A stretch of 46,723 bases of DNA, taken from positions 1 to 46,723 of the forward strand of contig CALFCI010000022.1 in the NCBI GenBank assembly GCA_937951135.1, given 5' to 3'. This document shows positions 9,482-17,202 of the stretch, one piece after another (within the stretch, counting starts at the first letter, position 1; each line of letters starts with the position of its first letter). A program made the position numbers and the translations under genes. The notes beneath the pieces are model-generated. The model was not told the DNA's origin and searched no databases. It saw only the letters and a program-made list of their open reading frames with translations. This stretch comes from an uncultured Aquimarina sp. (GTDB lineage: Bacteria > Bacteroidota > Bacteroidia > Flavobacteriales > Flavobacteriaceae).

Positions 9482-9730
9482 TGTCAAATTGAGCTTATCA
9501 AAATCTCTTTAGTACATGACAAAAATTAGTTGCTATATTTTAGATTTCTGATAATCAACATTTTATAGACAATTGTTCTATTAGACCTACTAGGTTTTGA
9601 AAACCTAGTAGGTCTGAATTACAAAGTGATGATGCAACTTTACATAGAGAATAACTATTTTTTGTCATGTACTCAGTGAAATCTCTTTAAAAATCAAGGG
9701 ATTGAGAACTTCGAAAAGCTCAGTTTGACA
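9482..9730. repeat. Nested inverted-repeat (MITE/REP-like) element
   Basis: Three inverted repeats share one centre. The outer pair is TGTCAAATTGAGCTT (9482-9496) and AAGCTCAGTTTGACA (9716-9730), with one mismatch. The middle pair begins with AGTACATGACAAAAA (9511-9531) and its complement lies at 9653-9673. The inner pair is AGACCTACTAGGTTTT (9583-9598) and AAAACCTAGTAGGTCT (9600-9615), a perfect 16-bp palindrome. The direct repeat AAATCTCTTT occurs at 9501-9510 and 9679-9688. No coding sequence is present. From memory, palindromes of this wording are common between genes in Flavobacteriaceae; the copy number here is not known. Confidence 0.8.
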
Positions 9731-9767
9731 AAAGATATACTAGAAAATTAAAACTTCCGAAGTAGTG

Positions 9768-9799
9768 TTTTTGTGCTATACCTAGATTACTTATATTTG
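9768..9799 (+). promoter_or_regulatory. Bacteroidota-type promoter of the TerB-like gene
   Basis: TTTTTG (9768-9773) is followed 18 nt later by TATATTTG (9792-9799), close to the Bacteroidota consensus of TTTG and TAnnTTTG. The expected start point is near 9806, just before the ATG at 9820. Confidence 0.65.
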
Positions 9800-9819
9800 C
9801 GGCAAATAAAAAAAACAGT

Positions 9820-10254
9820 ATGTCGTCAATATCAGATTTGTTTGATAGTGGATTTCAAAAACGAAATCAAGGCCATTTTGCAGCCATTGTAAAAGTAGCA
9901 ATGAGTGATTCTGTGATCACCGATGCAGAACAAGATTTTTTAAACCGTTTAGCACGTAGACTTGATATTTCAGATCATGATTACCAAGAAATCGTAAAAA
10001 ATTATAAAAACTACCCTATCAATCCTCCATCTGGATACGATGCTAGATTAGATCGTTTATATGATTTATCTAGAATGGTATATGCTGATGATATCAAAGG
10101 AGAAGATCAGGTTGTATTACTAGAAAAATTAGGTATTGGATTAGGTTTTAAATCTGATAATGTTAAATACGTAATTGATAAGGCACTTCATCTTGCATCT
10201 CAAGGTGTAGACAGAGACGATTTTATAGACGAAATTAAAAACATGAATAGATAG
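9820..10254 (+). CDS. TerB-like (tellurite resistance B fold) protein
   Basis: A 144-aa, all-helical, soluble and acidic protein. The region FAAIVKVAMSDSVITDAEQ and the following helices match the TerB-like family, in which a pair of short helical repeats carries conserved acidic residues (here AMSDSVITDAE) near the start of the domain. TerB proteins bind metal ions and occur in stress and envelope-associated complexes, but stand-alone flavobacterial members have no proven role, and tellurite resistance should not be assumed. It has its own promoter and is monocistronic. Its stop codon lies inside the long hairpin shared with the convergent kinase gene. Confidence 0.7.
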   Translation: MSSISDLFDSGFQKRNQGHFAAIVKVAMSDSVITDAEQDFLNRLARRLDISDHDYQEIVKNYKNYPINPPSGYDARLDRLYDLSRMVYADDIKGEDQVVLLEKLGIGLGFKSDNVKYVIDKALHLASQGVDRDDFIDEIKNMNR

Positions 10255-10283
10255 ATACACAAGATTTTGTGTATCTATCTATT
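10246..10283. terminator. Bidirectional hairpin between convergent genes
   Basis: A perfect 17-bp stem: AATAGATAGATACACAA (10246-10262) pairs with TTGTGTATCTATCTATT (10267-10283) around a 4-nt loop. It covers the stop codons of both the TerB-like gene (10252) and the histidine kinase gene (10281). There is no long T run, so its function as a terminator is inferred from its position. Confidence 0.65.
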
Positions 10284-11811
10284 GTTGATGTTTGGCAATT
10301 TGTTTTGTGATTTTATACAAAAAGTCTTCTTGTTCAAAAGGTTTCGGGATAAAATCATCCATTCCCGATTTCAAACACTTTTCTCGTTCTGACTCTGTTG
10401 CATTTGCTGTAAACCCAATGATTGGAGTTTCACAAATCATAATATCTCCATAATTATTTCGAATCATTTGAGTCACCTTATACCCATCTAGTTCAGGCAC
10501 CTTCAAATCCATTAAAACCAAGTCATAATTACGGCGCTCAATAGCATTAATCGCTTCTTGTCCGTTTACTGCTACATCCACAAAAAAGCGCCCATGCGTA
10601 ATCAATATTTTCATCACGAGGTATTGTGTGCTTTCTTCATCTTCTACCACTAAAACTCTAAATTTCTTTTTTGTGGTAGGCAGGTCGTACTTCTTCTTTT
10701 TTCGTGTTACACTCTTTTTAGTCACTGGAATAAAGAATGGCATTTTTAAATTAAAAGCACTGCCCTCTTCAGGTGTACTCGTTACCTTAATCTCACCTTT
10801 CAACAGGTCTACTAAATTTTTAACAATGGCTAAACCTAAGCCTGTACCTAAAATCTGTTTATCTTGATTAAAACGTGTAAAACGATCAAAGATATGCTCG
10901 AGATCTTCTGTAACGATACCTGTTCCAGTATCTTCAATTTTAAAATTAATACTCGTTTTATTACTTCGCTGATAATTTTTTGTTACGATAAGGCTAATCT
11001 TTCCTTCGGTAGTAAATTTAAAAGCATTATTTAATAAATTATGTAGAATTTGATACATCCGAGTACGGTCTCCTATCAGATATTCAGGAATACTCTCATC
11101 TATATGGGTTTCAAAAACGAGTCCTCTCTTTTCGGATTCTACTGCGTAAGATGCTGCAAAACCATTAATCAAGTCATGAAATAAAAATTCTTCTTGAACA
11201 ATAGTGAGTTGCCCCGCTTCAATTTGAGACATGTCGACCAGATCATTAATGAGCGTATTCAAATGCATACTTTCTCTTTTAATGATCCGACTAAGCTCTG
11301 ATTGTTCAAAATCTAGTTTTGTATTTTCAAGCACTTCTATAAAACCTAAAATACTGGTTAAAGGAGTTCTAATCTCGTGATTAATATTGGCAATAAAACT
11401 ATTTTTAAATTCTTCTTTCTGTAATAAGAATTTATTTTTCAACACTAGTTCTTTTCCCTTTAATATCGATTCATTTCGTTGTTGCGCTATCGCATTAAGC
11501 TCATGATACTTTATTGTATAATCAAAAATAGAAAGTGTAACTTCTATTTTTGAAAATTGAATAGCAATATCACATATCTTTTCGATACCATCATAATCAA
11601 GATGAATACATGGAAAATTTAGGGTTTCATCTACCAATCCATCTTCAATAAATCCGCGTAACATTTCAAAAAACGGATGTGCCTCATAAATAGACGATTC
11701 TTTTTTCCAATCAAAAACAACACCATCAGTTGCTTTGATCGTACCATCCAATGCAATGGTAAGGTGTTGCATTTTTGGATAATACGAAGTGTTTTTTGTT
11801 GTCATTCCCAT
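10279..11811 (-). CDS. Soluble hybrid histidine kinase with receiver domain
   Basis: A 510-aa protein without membrane segments. Residues 1-110 look like a PAS-type sensor fold, followed by a helical linker. The HisKA domain has NHEIRTP with phospho-accepting His145. The ATPase domain follows with its N box (LHNLLNNAFKF), DTGTGI and GTGLGLAIV. The C-terminal receiver domain spans about 385-505, with VVEDEE, phospho-accepting Asp in LMDLK (about 435), FTAN and the Lys of PKPF. All catalytic residues are present. It is the last gene of a four-gene minus-strand run and starts 5 nt after the stop of the GTPase gene, so the two are almost certainly cotranscribed. Lacking a DNA-binding output, it probably signals through phosphotransfer or direct contact with the GTPase module (inference). 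Confidence 0.9.
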   Translation of the reverse strand: MGMTTKNTSYYPKMQHLTIALDGTIKATDGVVFDWKKESSIYEAHPFFEMLRGFIEDGLVDETLNFPCIHLDYDGIEKICDIAIQFSKIEVTLSIFDYTIKYHELNAIAQQRNESILKGKELVLKNKFLLQKEEFKNSFIANINHEIRTPLTSILGFIEVLENTKLDFEQSELSRIIKRESMHLNTLINDLVDMSQIEAGQLTIVQEEFLFHDLINGFAASYAVESEKRGLVFETHIDESIPEYLIGDRTRMYQILHNLLNNAFKFTTEGKISLIVTKNYQRSNKTSINFKIEDTGTGIVTEDLEHIFDRFTRFNQDKQILGTGLGLAIVKNLVDLLKGEIKVTSTPEEGSAFNLKMPFFIPVTKKSVTRKKKKYDLPTTKKKFRVLVVEDEESTQYLVMKILITHGRFFVDVAVNGQEAINAIERRNYDLVLMDLKVPELDGYKVTQMIRNNYGDIMICETPIIGFTANATESEREKCLKSGMDDFIPKPFEQEDFLYKITKQIAKHQQ

Positions 11812-11816
11812 ACCGA

Positions 11817-12308
11817 TTATCTTGTAATTTCAACCCCTAGATCTACAAAGAAATCTTGAACATTTTTATTCGTTTTAGCACTAGTCAAGCAATCTGGAAC
11901 AATGTTAAGCTCCGTTAACCTATTTCGTATGGTCTGCTCCTTCACCAAATCCAATTTATTTCCAATGATCTTAACCATAACTTTAGGATGATTCGCATTT
12001 AGGTATGCAATATCGCTTTCTAAATTTCGATAGGTTTCAGGCCTAGCAACATCAAACACATAGATGAATGCATGTGATCCTAAAAGGTAAGACTTTCGAG
12101 TATCCTCGATTTGTGTATGCCCTTCAGTATCCCATATAATCATTGATAATGTATTCCCTTCAGGAGTTTGAATTTCTTTTTTCTGAATTTGTACACCTAA
12201 TGTTACTTTATAGTCTTCAGAAAAGGCATCGTCTATAAAACGTCTGAATAAGGATGTTTTTCCAACTCCAAAGTGGCCTAAAAGCACTACTTTTTTAGAC
12301 AATTTCAT
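11817..12308 (-). CDS. Ras/Rab/MglA-like small GTPase
   Basis: A 163-aa protein that is one compact Ras-fold GTPase domain. It shows the P-loop GHFGVGKTS (11-19), a switch I Thr near 36, switch II WDTEGH (59-64), NKLD (117-120) for guanine, and TSAK (142-145). In Ras the switch II motif is WDTAGQ, with catalytic Gln61; here that position is His64, so fast hydrolysis probably needs a partner. I place the start at 12308 (MKLSKK), 14 nt inside the previous gene, because 15 more residues from the next upstream ATG (12353) lie within that gene and do not belong to the fold. There is no lipid-modification tail. Bacterial relatives such as MglA work with roadblock-domain partners, and one such candidate is encoded directly upstream. 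Confidence 0.88.
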   Translation of the reverse strand: MKLSKKVVLLGHFGVGKTSLFRRFIDDAFSEDYKVTLGVQIQKKEIQTPEGNTLSMIIWDTEGHTQIEDTRKSYLLGSHAFIYVFDVARPETYRNLESDIAYLNANHPKVMVKIIGNKLDLVKEQTIRNRLTELNIVPDCLTSAKTNKNVQDFFVDLGVEITR

Positions 12309-13119
12309 TTGTAAAATATTTTTTGAGTTTTTGAGTAAAAAGCGCATTATCATCGATATCTTTTTTAGAGATTTGATGTTGCGCGAAATCTAATATTTGA
12401 TTTTCTAATATGTCTTTAACAGTTGTAGTATAAGCTCCAGAGACTACTGCAGCGATATAATACGAATAAAAATTTTGGACATGAATGGTGTAGAGTTCGT
12501 ATTCAATCGACTCTAAATTTTGATCTTTCCCATGAAAAGCATCTTCTACAAAACTTTTAATCGCTGTTAGCATTCCTGCTATCATTTCTTTATCGACAGT
12601 CCCTTCAGATAAAGGGCTGTATTCTGAAATCAGTATTCCAGAATTTTTTTCAATGACAAACAATTGCATTAACCGCGGTGTCGCATAATCAGATAGCGCG
12701 ATATCACCATCACTTACCCCTGTACTTTTTGCTCTTTTTTTACGAAACAAATTTTTAAAAGAAAATGCCTCCTTAGTTTTTTGACTAATCTGATCACTTA
12801 GTAATCGCATTTCATGTGCGATATACTTTTTAATCATCTTTCCTATAATAGGAAACAAAGCCTCCACTACGGCATCTTGTGAATTTTTGATTTCTTCTTT
12901 TAACGTTTGTGTAATGACAGGACCTAAGTCTTGAGGCATATTCTTGATAAACCCTTCTAGTTTATCATCGATAATAGGCCCTACTTTTTGAGATAACTCA
13001 TTTTTTTGATGAAGGATTGCATAAAGCTCTTCTACATCTTTTGTGATGGAAGCTGCAAACTCTTTCTCCTCAGTGAGCAAAAGTTTTTTTAAAATCTGAA
13101 GTTTATCCTCCGCTTCCAT
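12295..13119 (-). CDS. Helical protein with roadblock/MglB-like C-terminal domain
   Basis: A 274-aa soluble protein. Residues 1-125 are helical and amphipathic, with a stretch (about 45-120: VGPIIDD, QDAVVEALFPIIGKMI, then an Arg/Lys-rich end) that recalls, from memory, a conserved region next to OmpA-family genes in cyanobacteria and other phyla. After a basic linker (126-140), residues 148-245 alternate strands and helices like a roadblock/LC7 fold (LMQLFVIEKNSGILISEY, then a long helix, then IEYELYTIHVQNFYSYYIAAVVSG). Roadblock proteins such as MglB regulate small GTPases, and the GTPase gene overlaps its 3' end by 14 nt. The domain call rests on pattern recognition and needs a profile or structure search. 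Confidence 0.55.
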   Translation of the reverse strand: MEAEDKLQILKKLLLTEEKEFAASITKDVEELYAILHQKNELSQKVGPIIDDKLEGFIKNMPQDLGPVITQTLKEEIKNSQDAVVEALFPIIGKMIKKYIAHEMRLLSDQISQKTKEAFSFKNLFRKKRAKSTGVSDGDIALSDYATPRLMQLFVIEKNSGILISEYSPLSEGTVDKEMIAGMLTAIKSFVEDAFHGKDQNLESIEYELYTIHVQNFYSYYIAAVVSGAYTTTVKDILENQILDFAQHQISKKDIDDNALFTQKLKKYFTNEIV

Positions 13120-13137
13120 ATTGATAAAGAACTACAA

Positions 13138-13491
13138 TTACTTTTGAGTGATCTTTTCACCCATAGCAATCAATAAATTACCTAAAGCCTTTTTATCTAC
13201 CTTATTAGTTTCCAAAGTGGCAACTTTATCATCTAACACATCTTCTAATGCTGTAATTCGAATATTGATATCTGTATTCAAATTATCAATAGATTGAAGT
13301 AATTCTTGGCGAGTGCTTTCAATAAACACTTCCAATTCTTTTTTCTGCGCAGTGATTTCTTTTTTTACATTCTCAAACTCAGAATTATATGTCGCAATAT
13401 TCTCTCCAAAGATTAAGTTTTTGATTGCTTCTATTTTTGAAGAAGGGTCGTTATTTTGTACTTCTTCAATAGCTGGGTTTTCTTTAGCCAT
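13138..13491 (-). CDS. Small coiled-coil protein, first gene of the GTPase module
   Basis: A 117-aa, charged protein. The stretch IEAIKNLIFGENI (about 23-35) is followed by a long heptad-patterned helix (about 40-95) and a short hydrophobic end LGNLLIAMGEKI. This order (LxxLLFG-like start, coiled coil, LGxLLxxxG end) resembles small proteins I recall beside OmpA/GTPase genes in other phyla, sometimes misnamed in databases. No enzyme motif, signal peptide or membrane segment is visible. It lies 18 nt upstream of the roadblock-like gene and is probably cotranscribed. It could be an adaptor or oligomerisation partner; function unknown. Confidence 0.6.
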   Translation of the reverse strand: MAKENPAIEEVQNNDPSSKIEAIKNLIFGENIATYNSEFENVKKEITAQKKELEVFIESTRQELLQSIDNLNTDINIRITALEDVLDDKVATLETNKVDKKALGNLLIAMGEKITQK

Positions 13492-13520
13492 TATTCGGTA
13501 AGTTTAATTAGTATTTAACG

Positions 13521-13549
13521 TAAAATTAACTATAAAAATCTAAAAACAA
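13521..13549 (-). promoter_or_regulatory. Possible promoter of the GTPase module
   Basis: On the minus strand a TTG (13547-13549) precedes TAATTTTA (13521-13528) by 18 nt. This is only a partial match to the Bacteroidota consensus, but it is placed correctly 30 nt upstream of the first gene of the module. Confidence 0.3.
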
Positions 13550-13692
13550 CGATCTAAAACGCATTAAAGCAAAGATTCTCTAAAACACAAGGGTGCAACG
13601 TGGTATTTTTAATGTAGTTTTTCGTTTGTTTTCAAATACTAAGGATATGTTCTATCTTTACTTCATTACTAAATAGTATAGCACCTATAGCC

Positions 13693-14172
13693 ATGAAATA
13701 CCATATACGAGAAGCCAATCCCGTCGATATGCCTGCTGTTTTGAAATTAATTCAAGAATTAGCTATTTTCGAAAAAGAGCCTAAAGCGGTAGAATTAACA
13801 CTTGCCGAACTTACAACAGAAGGTTTTGGACCTAATCCTCTTTTTTATTGTTTTGTTGCCGAGATGGATCAGAAAATTGTGGGCACTGCTATATGCTATT
13901 ATCGTTTTTCGACTTGGAAAGGACGTTCTGTCCACCTAGAAGATTTAATTGTTACCAAATCAATGCGTCGCCAAGGCATAGGAAATTCATTATACAAGGA
14001 AGTTTTGGCATTTGCTAATCGCCATGGAGTACGCAGGGTTGAATGGGCAGTGTTGGATTGGAATACCCCTGCAATTGAATTCTATGAACAAAGCGGGGCA
14101 ACCTTACTAAAAGACTGGTTTTTAGCACAAATGGATGCCAAAAAGGTGAAATCATACTTAGCAAATCATTGA
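13693..14172 (+). CDS. GNAT N-acetyltransferase, diamine acetyltransferase-like
   Basis: A 159-aa single-domain GNAT enzyme expected to move an acetyl group from acetyl-CoA to an amine. The acetyl-CoA-binding loop is RRQGIGNSLY, preceded by the strand VHLEDLIVTKSM. The later WAVLDWNTPAIEFYEQSGA is the usual C-terminal strand-helix. The start (IREANPVDMPAVLKLIQELAIFEK) and the DWNTPAI motif are close to the spermidine/spermine or thialysine acetyltransferase subgroup, so a polyamine or amino-acid amine is the best substrate guess. It is monocistronic, divergent from the GTPase module, with a -7-like TATCTTTA about 40 nt upstream. Confidence 0.85.
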   Translation: MKYHIREANPVDMPAVLKLIQELAIFEKEPKAVELTLAELTTEGFGPNPLFYCFVAEMDQKIVGTAICYYRFSTWKGRSVHLEDLIVTKSMRRQGIGNSLYKEVLAFANRHGVRRVEWAVLDWNTPAIEFYEQSGATLLKDWFLAQMDAKKVKSYLANH

Positions 14173-14226
14173 GAACCTAACCATAAATAGTTCTCTATTT
14201 GTAAGAATTTCTATAGTCGATTTTAG

Positions 14227-14234
14227 TATATTTG
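14227..14234 (+). promoter_or_regulatory. -7 element for olsF
   Basis: TATATTTG matches the -7 consensus exactly and lies 22 nt before the olsF ATG. The nearest upstream TTTG (14198-14201) is 25 nt away, longer than usual, so the full promoter is uncertain. Confidence 0.35.
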
Positions 14235-14256
14235 TCGTTAGCACAAATAGGAATGA

Positions 14257-16074
14257 ATGCCAGTAGTCACATCGAAGCAAGTAGCCAAAGGGCTTCAATT
14301 AGATAAATTAGGTTTTATAGGTACTTTTATAGGTTGGATAATTTTAAAAATCACAAGACTATCGAAGATAAACCGCCAATATGATAGCATCAGTCATTTA
14401 AAAGGTTTAGACTTTTTAAATGCGATATTGTCTATGTATGGTGTTACTTTTGAAATTCCCCCTGAAGATTTAAAACGATTACCTAAAGACGGTGCTTTTA
14501 TAACACTTTCCAATCATCCTTTAGGTGGACTTGATGGCATCTTATTATTAAAACTATTACTAGAAAGCCGTCCTGATTATAAAATCATCGCTAACTTTTT
14601 ATTACATAATTTTTTTCCTTTAAAATCTTTTATTTTACCCGTAAATCCATTTGAAGATCGAAAAGATATTAAATCTAGTACAGAAGGAATCCGAAAATCA
14701 ATTGAACACCTTAAAGCTGGAATGCCTTTAGGTATTTTTCCTGCCGGAGAAGTATCTACACATAAAGAAGGAAAAAAAGTTGTCGATCGCCCTTGGGAAA
14801 TAACAGCTATGCGATTGGTAAAGCACGCTAAAGTACCTGTAATTCCTATTTATTTTCATGCCAAAAACAGCAGGATTTTTTATCAATTAGCTTCCATAAG
14901 CGGTACCTTACGGACTGTAGCATTACCTAGAGAAGTTTTTTCTCAAGACAGCAAAGTGATCAAAGTACGTATCGGTAACCCAATTTCTGTAAAGGATCAA
15001 GAAGAGCATAAAGATATTCATGACTTTACTAGTTTTCTTCGTAAGAAGACCTATATGCTAGCCAATCCGTATGAAAAAAAGACATTACGAGAATCGATTC
15101 CTCAAAATCTAAAACTGGTTTCAAAATCTCCTGAAAAAATCGCACTAGAGCGTAATGCTACCACTATTGAACAAGAGTTGGCGTATTGTAGAACTCATGA
15201 CAAACGATTATTAGTGAGTAAAAATTATGAGGTTTTCTTAGCTAAAAAAGAGTACATCCCTAATATTCTACATGAAATCGGTCGTTTACGAGAGATCACG
15301 TTTAGAGCAATTGGTGAAGGCACAAATCAATCTATAGACTTGGATCCTTTTGACAACTATTACCACCATCTATTTTTATGGGACACCGAAGCTAAAAAAT
15401 TAGCAGGTGCCTATCGTATGGGGATGGGATCTGAGATTTATAAAGATTTTGGTATTAATGGGTTTTATCTACAAGATTTATTTCGTTTTGAACCAGAACT
15501 ACACAGCATGATGGGTCAATCCATTGAAATGGGTAGAGCTTTTATTATCAAAGAGTATCAGCAACGTCCTTTACCCTTGTTTTTATTATGGAAAGGTATC
15601 GTGCATTGCACTCTTCGATTTCCTGAGCATAAATACTTGATAGGCGGTGTAAGTATTAGTAATAAGTTTAGTAATTTCTCGAAATCATTAATGATTGAGT
15701 TTATGAAATCACATTACTATGACCCTTACGTAGCTCAATATGTACGCCCTAAAAAAGAATTTAAAGTAAAGCTAAAAGACGCCGATAAAGATTTTGTTTT
15801 TGATGAAAGCCGAAGCGATTTGAATAAGTTTGACAAGATTATTGACGAAATTGAACCCGGAAGTCTTCGCCTACCAGTGCTGTTAAAAAAGTACATCAAA
15901 CAAAATGCAAAGGTAATCGCGTTTAACGTAGACCCTTTATTTAACAATGCCGTAGATGGCTTAATGTACATTCGCATTGCTGACTTGCCTGAAAGCACCG
16001 TAAAACCTGTTATGGAAGAATTTCAAGCAGAATTGGAACGGAAATATTTTAAGCAACCTACAGACATAGCATAA
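14257..16074 (+). CDS. olsF: Bifunctional ornithine-lipid acyltransferase OlsF-like
   Basis: A 605-aa fusion of two acyltransferases. Residues about 70-280 are a PlsC-type glycerophosphate-acyltransferase-like domain with NHPLGGLDG (86-94; catalytic His87 and Asp93) and the later FPAGEVS block. Residues about 320-520 are a GNAT-related N-acyltransferase domain of the OlsB/hemolysin type (LREITFRAIGEG, LAGAYRMG, MGRAFI). In characterised OlsF enzymes, including one I recall from Flavobacterium johnsoniae, the C-terminal half puts a 3-hydroxy fatty acid on ornithine and the N-terminal half adds the second acyl chain, giving the phosphate-free membrane lipid ornithine lipid. Length and domain order fit. 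It is monocistronic, with no membrane helix strong enough to call. Confidence 0.8.
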   Translation: MPVVTSKQVAKGLQLDKLGFIGTFIGWIILKITRLSKINRQYDSISHLKGLDFLNAILSMYGVTFEIPPEDLKRLPKDGAFITLSNHPLGGLDGILLLKLLLESRPDYKIIANFLLHNFFPLKSFILPVNPFEDRKDIKSSTEGIRKSIEHLKAGMPLGIFPAGEVSTHKEGKKVVDRPWEITAMRLVKHAKVPVIPIYFHAKNSRIFYQLASISGTLRTVALPREVFSQDSKVIKVRIGNPISVKDQEEHKDIHDFTSFLRKKTYMLANPYEKKTLRESIPQNLKLVSKSPEKIALERNATTIEQELAYCRTHDKRLLVSKNYEVFLAKKEYIPNILHEIGRLREITFRAIGEGTNQSIDLDPFDNYYHHLFLWDTEAKKLAGAYRMGMGSEIYKDFGINGFYLQDLFRFEPELHSMMGQSIEMGRAFIIKEYQQRPLPLFLLWKGIVHCTLRFPEHKYLIGGVSISNKFSNFSKSLMIEFMKSHYYDPYVAQYVRPKKEFKVKLKDADKDFVFDESRSDLNKFDKIIDEIEPGSLRLPVLLKKYIKQNAKVIAFNVDPLFNNAVDGLMYIRIADLPESTVKPVMEEFQAELERKYFKQPTDIA

Positions 16075-16149
16075 CACTCCTAATAACACATTGAATATCA
16101 CTTTAATCCTCGATGAATAGCCCTTCTTTTAAGCCAACTACCATATTTA

Positions 16150-16181
16150 TTTGTAAAACAATATTTTATCTTTTACTTTAG
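16150..16181 (+). promoter_or_regulatory. Promoter of the DUF805 pseudogene
   Basis: TTTG (16150-16153), 20 nt, then TACTTTAG (16174-16181): a near-consensus Bacteroidota promoter 34 nt before the original ATG. It remains intact although the gene behind it is broken. Confidence 0.5.
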
Positions 16182-16215
16182 ATAGCTAACAAACAACCTT
16201 AAAAACAAATATATC

Positions 16216-16553
16216 ATGGAAATTTTTGATTGGTATGTAAAGTATTAAAAAATTATACTGGCTTCGATGGTAGAGCTAGACGAAAAGAATTTTGGATGTA
16301 TACATTGGTCAATGTTATTATTTCAATTGTACTTGGTATTATTGGAACTATTTTAAACTTTAAATTATTAAGTAATATCTATAGCCTTGCTGTTTTCCTA
16401 CCAGGAATTGCCGTAGCTATCCGTAGAATGCACGATGTTGGTAAAAGTGGCTAGTATTGCTTGATCCCAATTTATAATATTATTTTGGCAGTAACTGAAG
16501 GTGATCCAGAAGATAATGAATATGATCCTGATCCTAAAACAGGAGAAGCATAA
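16216..16553 (+). pseudogene. DUF805 membrane protein, broken by a frameshift and a nonsense codon
   Basis: The original reading frame is easily rebuilt. ATG at 16216 gives MEIFDWYVK, then one base is missing (near 16234), and the frame continues as VLKNYTGFDGRARRKEFW, the conserved start of DUF805 proteins. Two hydrophobic segments follow (VNVIISIVLGIIG, IYSLAVFLPGIAVAI), then MHDVGKSG. There TGG for the invariant Trp has become TAG (16452-16454), after which the frame reads on in phase as YCLIPIYNIILAVTEGD to TAA at 16551. Rebuilt, the product would be about 113 aa, close to the normal size. Promoter and terminator are intact, so decay is probably recent. A sequencing error could explain one lesion but hardly both. 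Confidence 0.85.
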
Positions 16554-16608
16554 TATAAAAAGGGAGTTGGTTCTACTCCAATGTTAAAAACAACCTCCCT
16601 TTTTATAT
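16553..16608. terminator. Bidirectional intrinsic terminator
   Basis: The arm ATATAAAAAGGGAGTTG (16553-16569) pairs with CAACCTCCCTTTTTATAT (16591-16608), with one bulged base. A and T runs on the two sides let it work for both the DUF805 pseudogene and the convergent TM2 gene. Confidence 0.85.
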
Positions 16609-16647
16609 ACCGATGAGCATCATGCACTCATCATAGCTTTTAGTTCA

Positions 16648-16998
16648 CTAGAACCAAGGCTTTTGATTTGCCTGATACGTTTCATAAAATTCTTCATCTG
16701 TCTTAGTCAGGTAGATAATTCCTTCAATTAGACCGATTATGCTTCCTGCTCCACAGGTTACAAAAGTGATAACAAGTTGAATTATTCCTTCTTTTTGATA
16801 TCCTAAAATAAATTTATGGACTCCAAATCCACCTAATAAAATTGCAAGAAGTCCTGCAATCATTTTTTTGTTTTCTTCAGAATTCACTACCGATTTCACA
16901 CCACTAGTTACATCGTCTATTACTTCTTTTGCAGTTTCTGAAACCTCTTCAGCTCCTTTTTTTATATTGTCTTCTAAATTATTGTTTTCTTCACTCAT
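16648..16998 (-). CDS. TM2 domain membrane protein
   Basis: A 116-aa protein. The N-terminal 45 residues are acidic and probably cytoplasmic. Residues about 47-105 form a TM2 domain: a first helix (MIAGLLAILLGGFGVHKFILG, with the typical GGxGxHxFYLG-like turn) and a second helix (IIQLVITFVTCGAGSIIGLIEGI) ending in the short tail of the family. TM2 proteins are widespread two-helix inner-membrane proteins whose role in bacteria is unproven. Convergent with the DUF805 pseudogene and separated from it by a terminator. Confidence 0.85.
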   Translation of the reverse strand: MSEENNNLEDNIKKGAEEVSETAKEVIDDVTSGVKSVVNSEENKKMIAGLLAILLGGFGVHKFILGYQKEGIIQLVITFVTCGAGSIIGLIEGIIYLTKTDEEFYETYQANQKPWF

Positions 16999-17202
16999 GG
17001 TTTATTAGTTTAATTAAATGATGCTGGAAATTACAAAAAAAAATGCGATGTGCAATACGATCTTCAATACAGTGTTCGCTATAGTACTAAATTTTGCTGT
17101 GCTTGTTGTTCAAACTACTCAAAAAAATGAAGGGTTTAAAAATTCGCGGTATAAACTATACAATGGTTCATCCCTTTATGTTCATCCTTTTTATAAAGAC
17201 TA

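Larger units (their letters stand above)
9273..9819. other. 547-bp intergenic region between mfd and the TerB-like gene
   Basis: Divergent upstream region of both genes. About half is a nested inverted-repeat element (9482-9730). A good promoter for the TerB-like gene lies at 9768-9799. No clear mfd promoter was identified in 9273-9480. Confidence 0.55.

Noticed and set aside
9820-10254. TerB-like gene as part of a tellurite-resistance or phage-defence ter operon
   Set aside because: No TerC, TerD, TerY or related genes nearby; it is a stand-alone gene.
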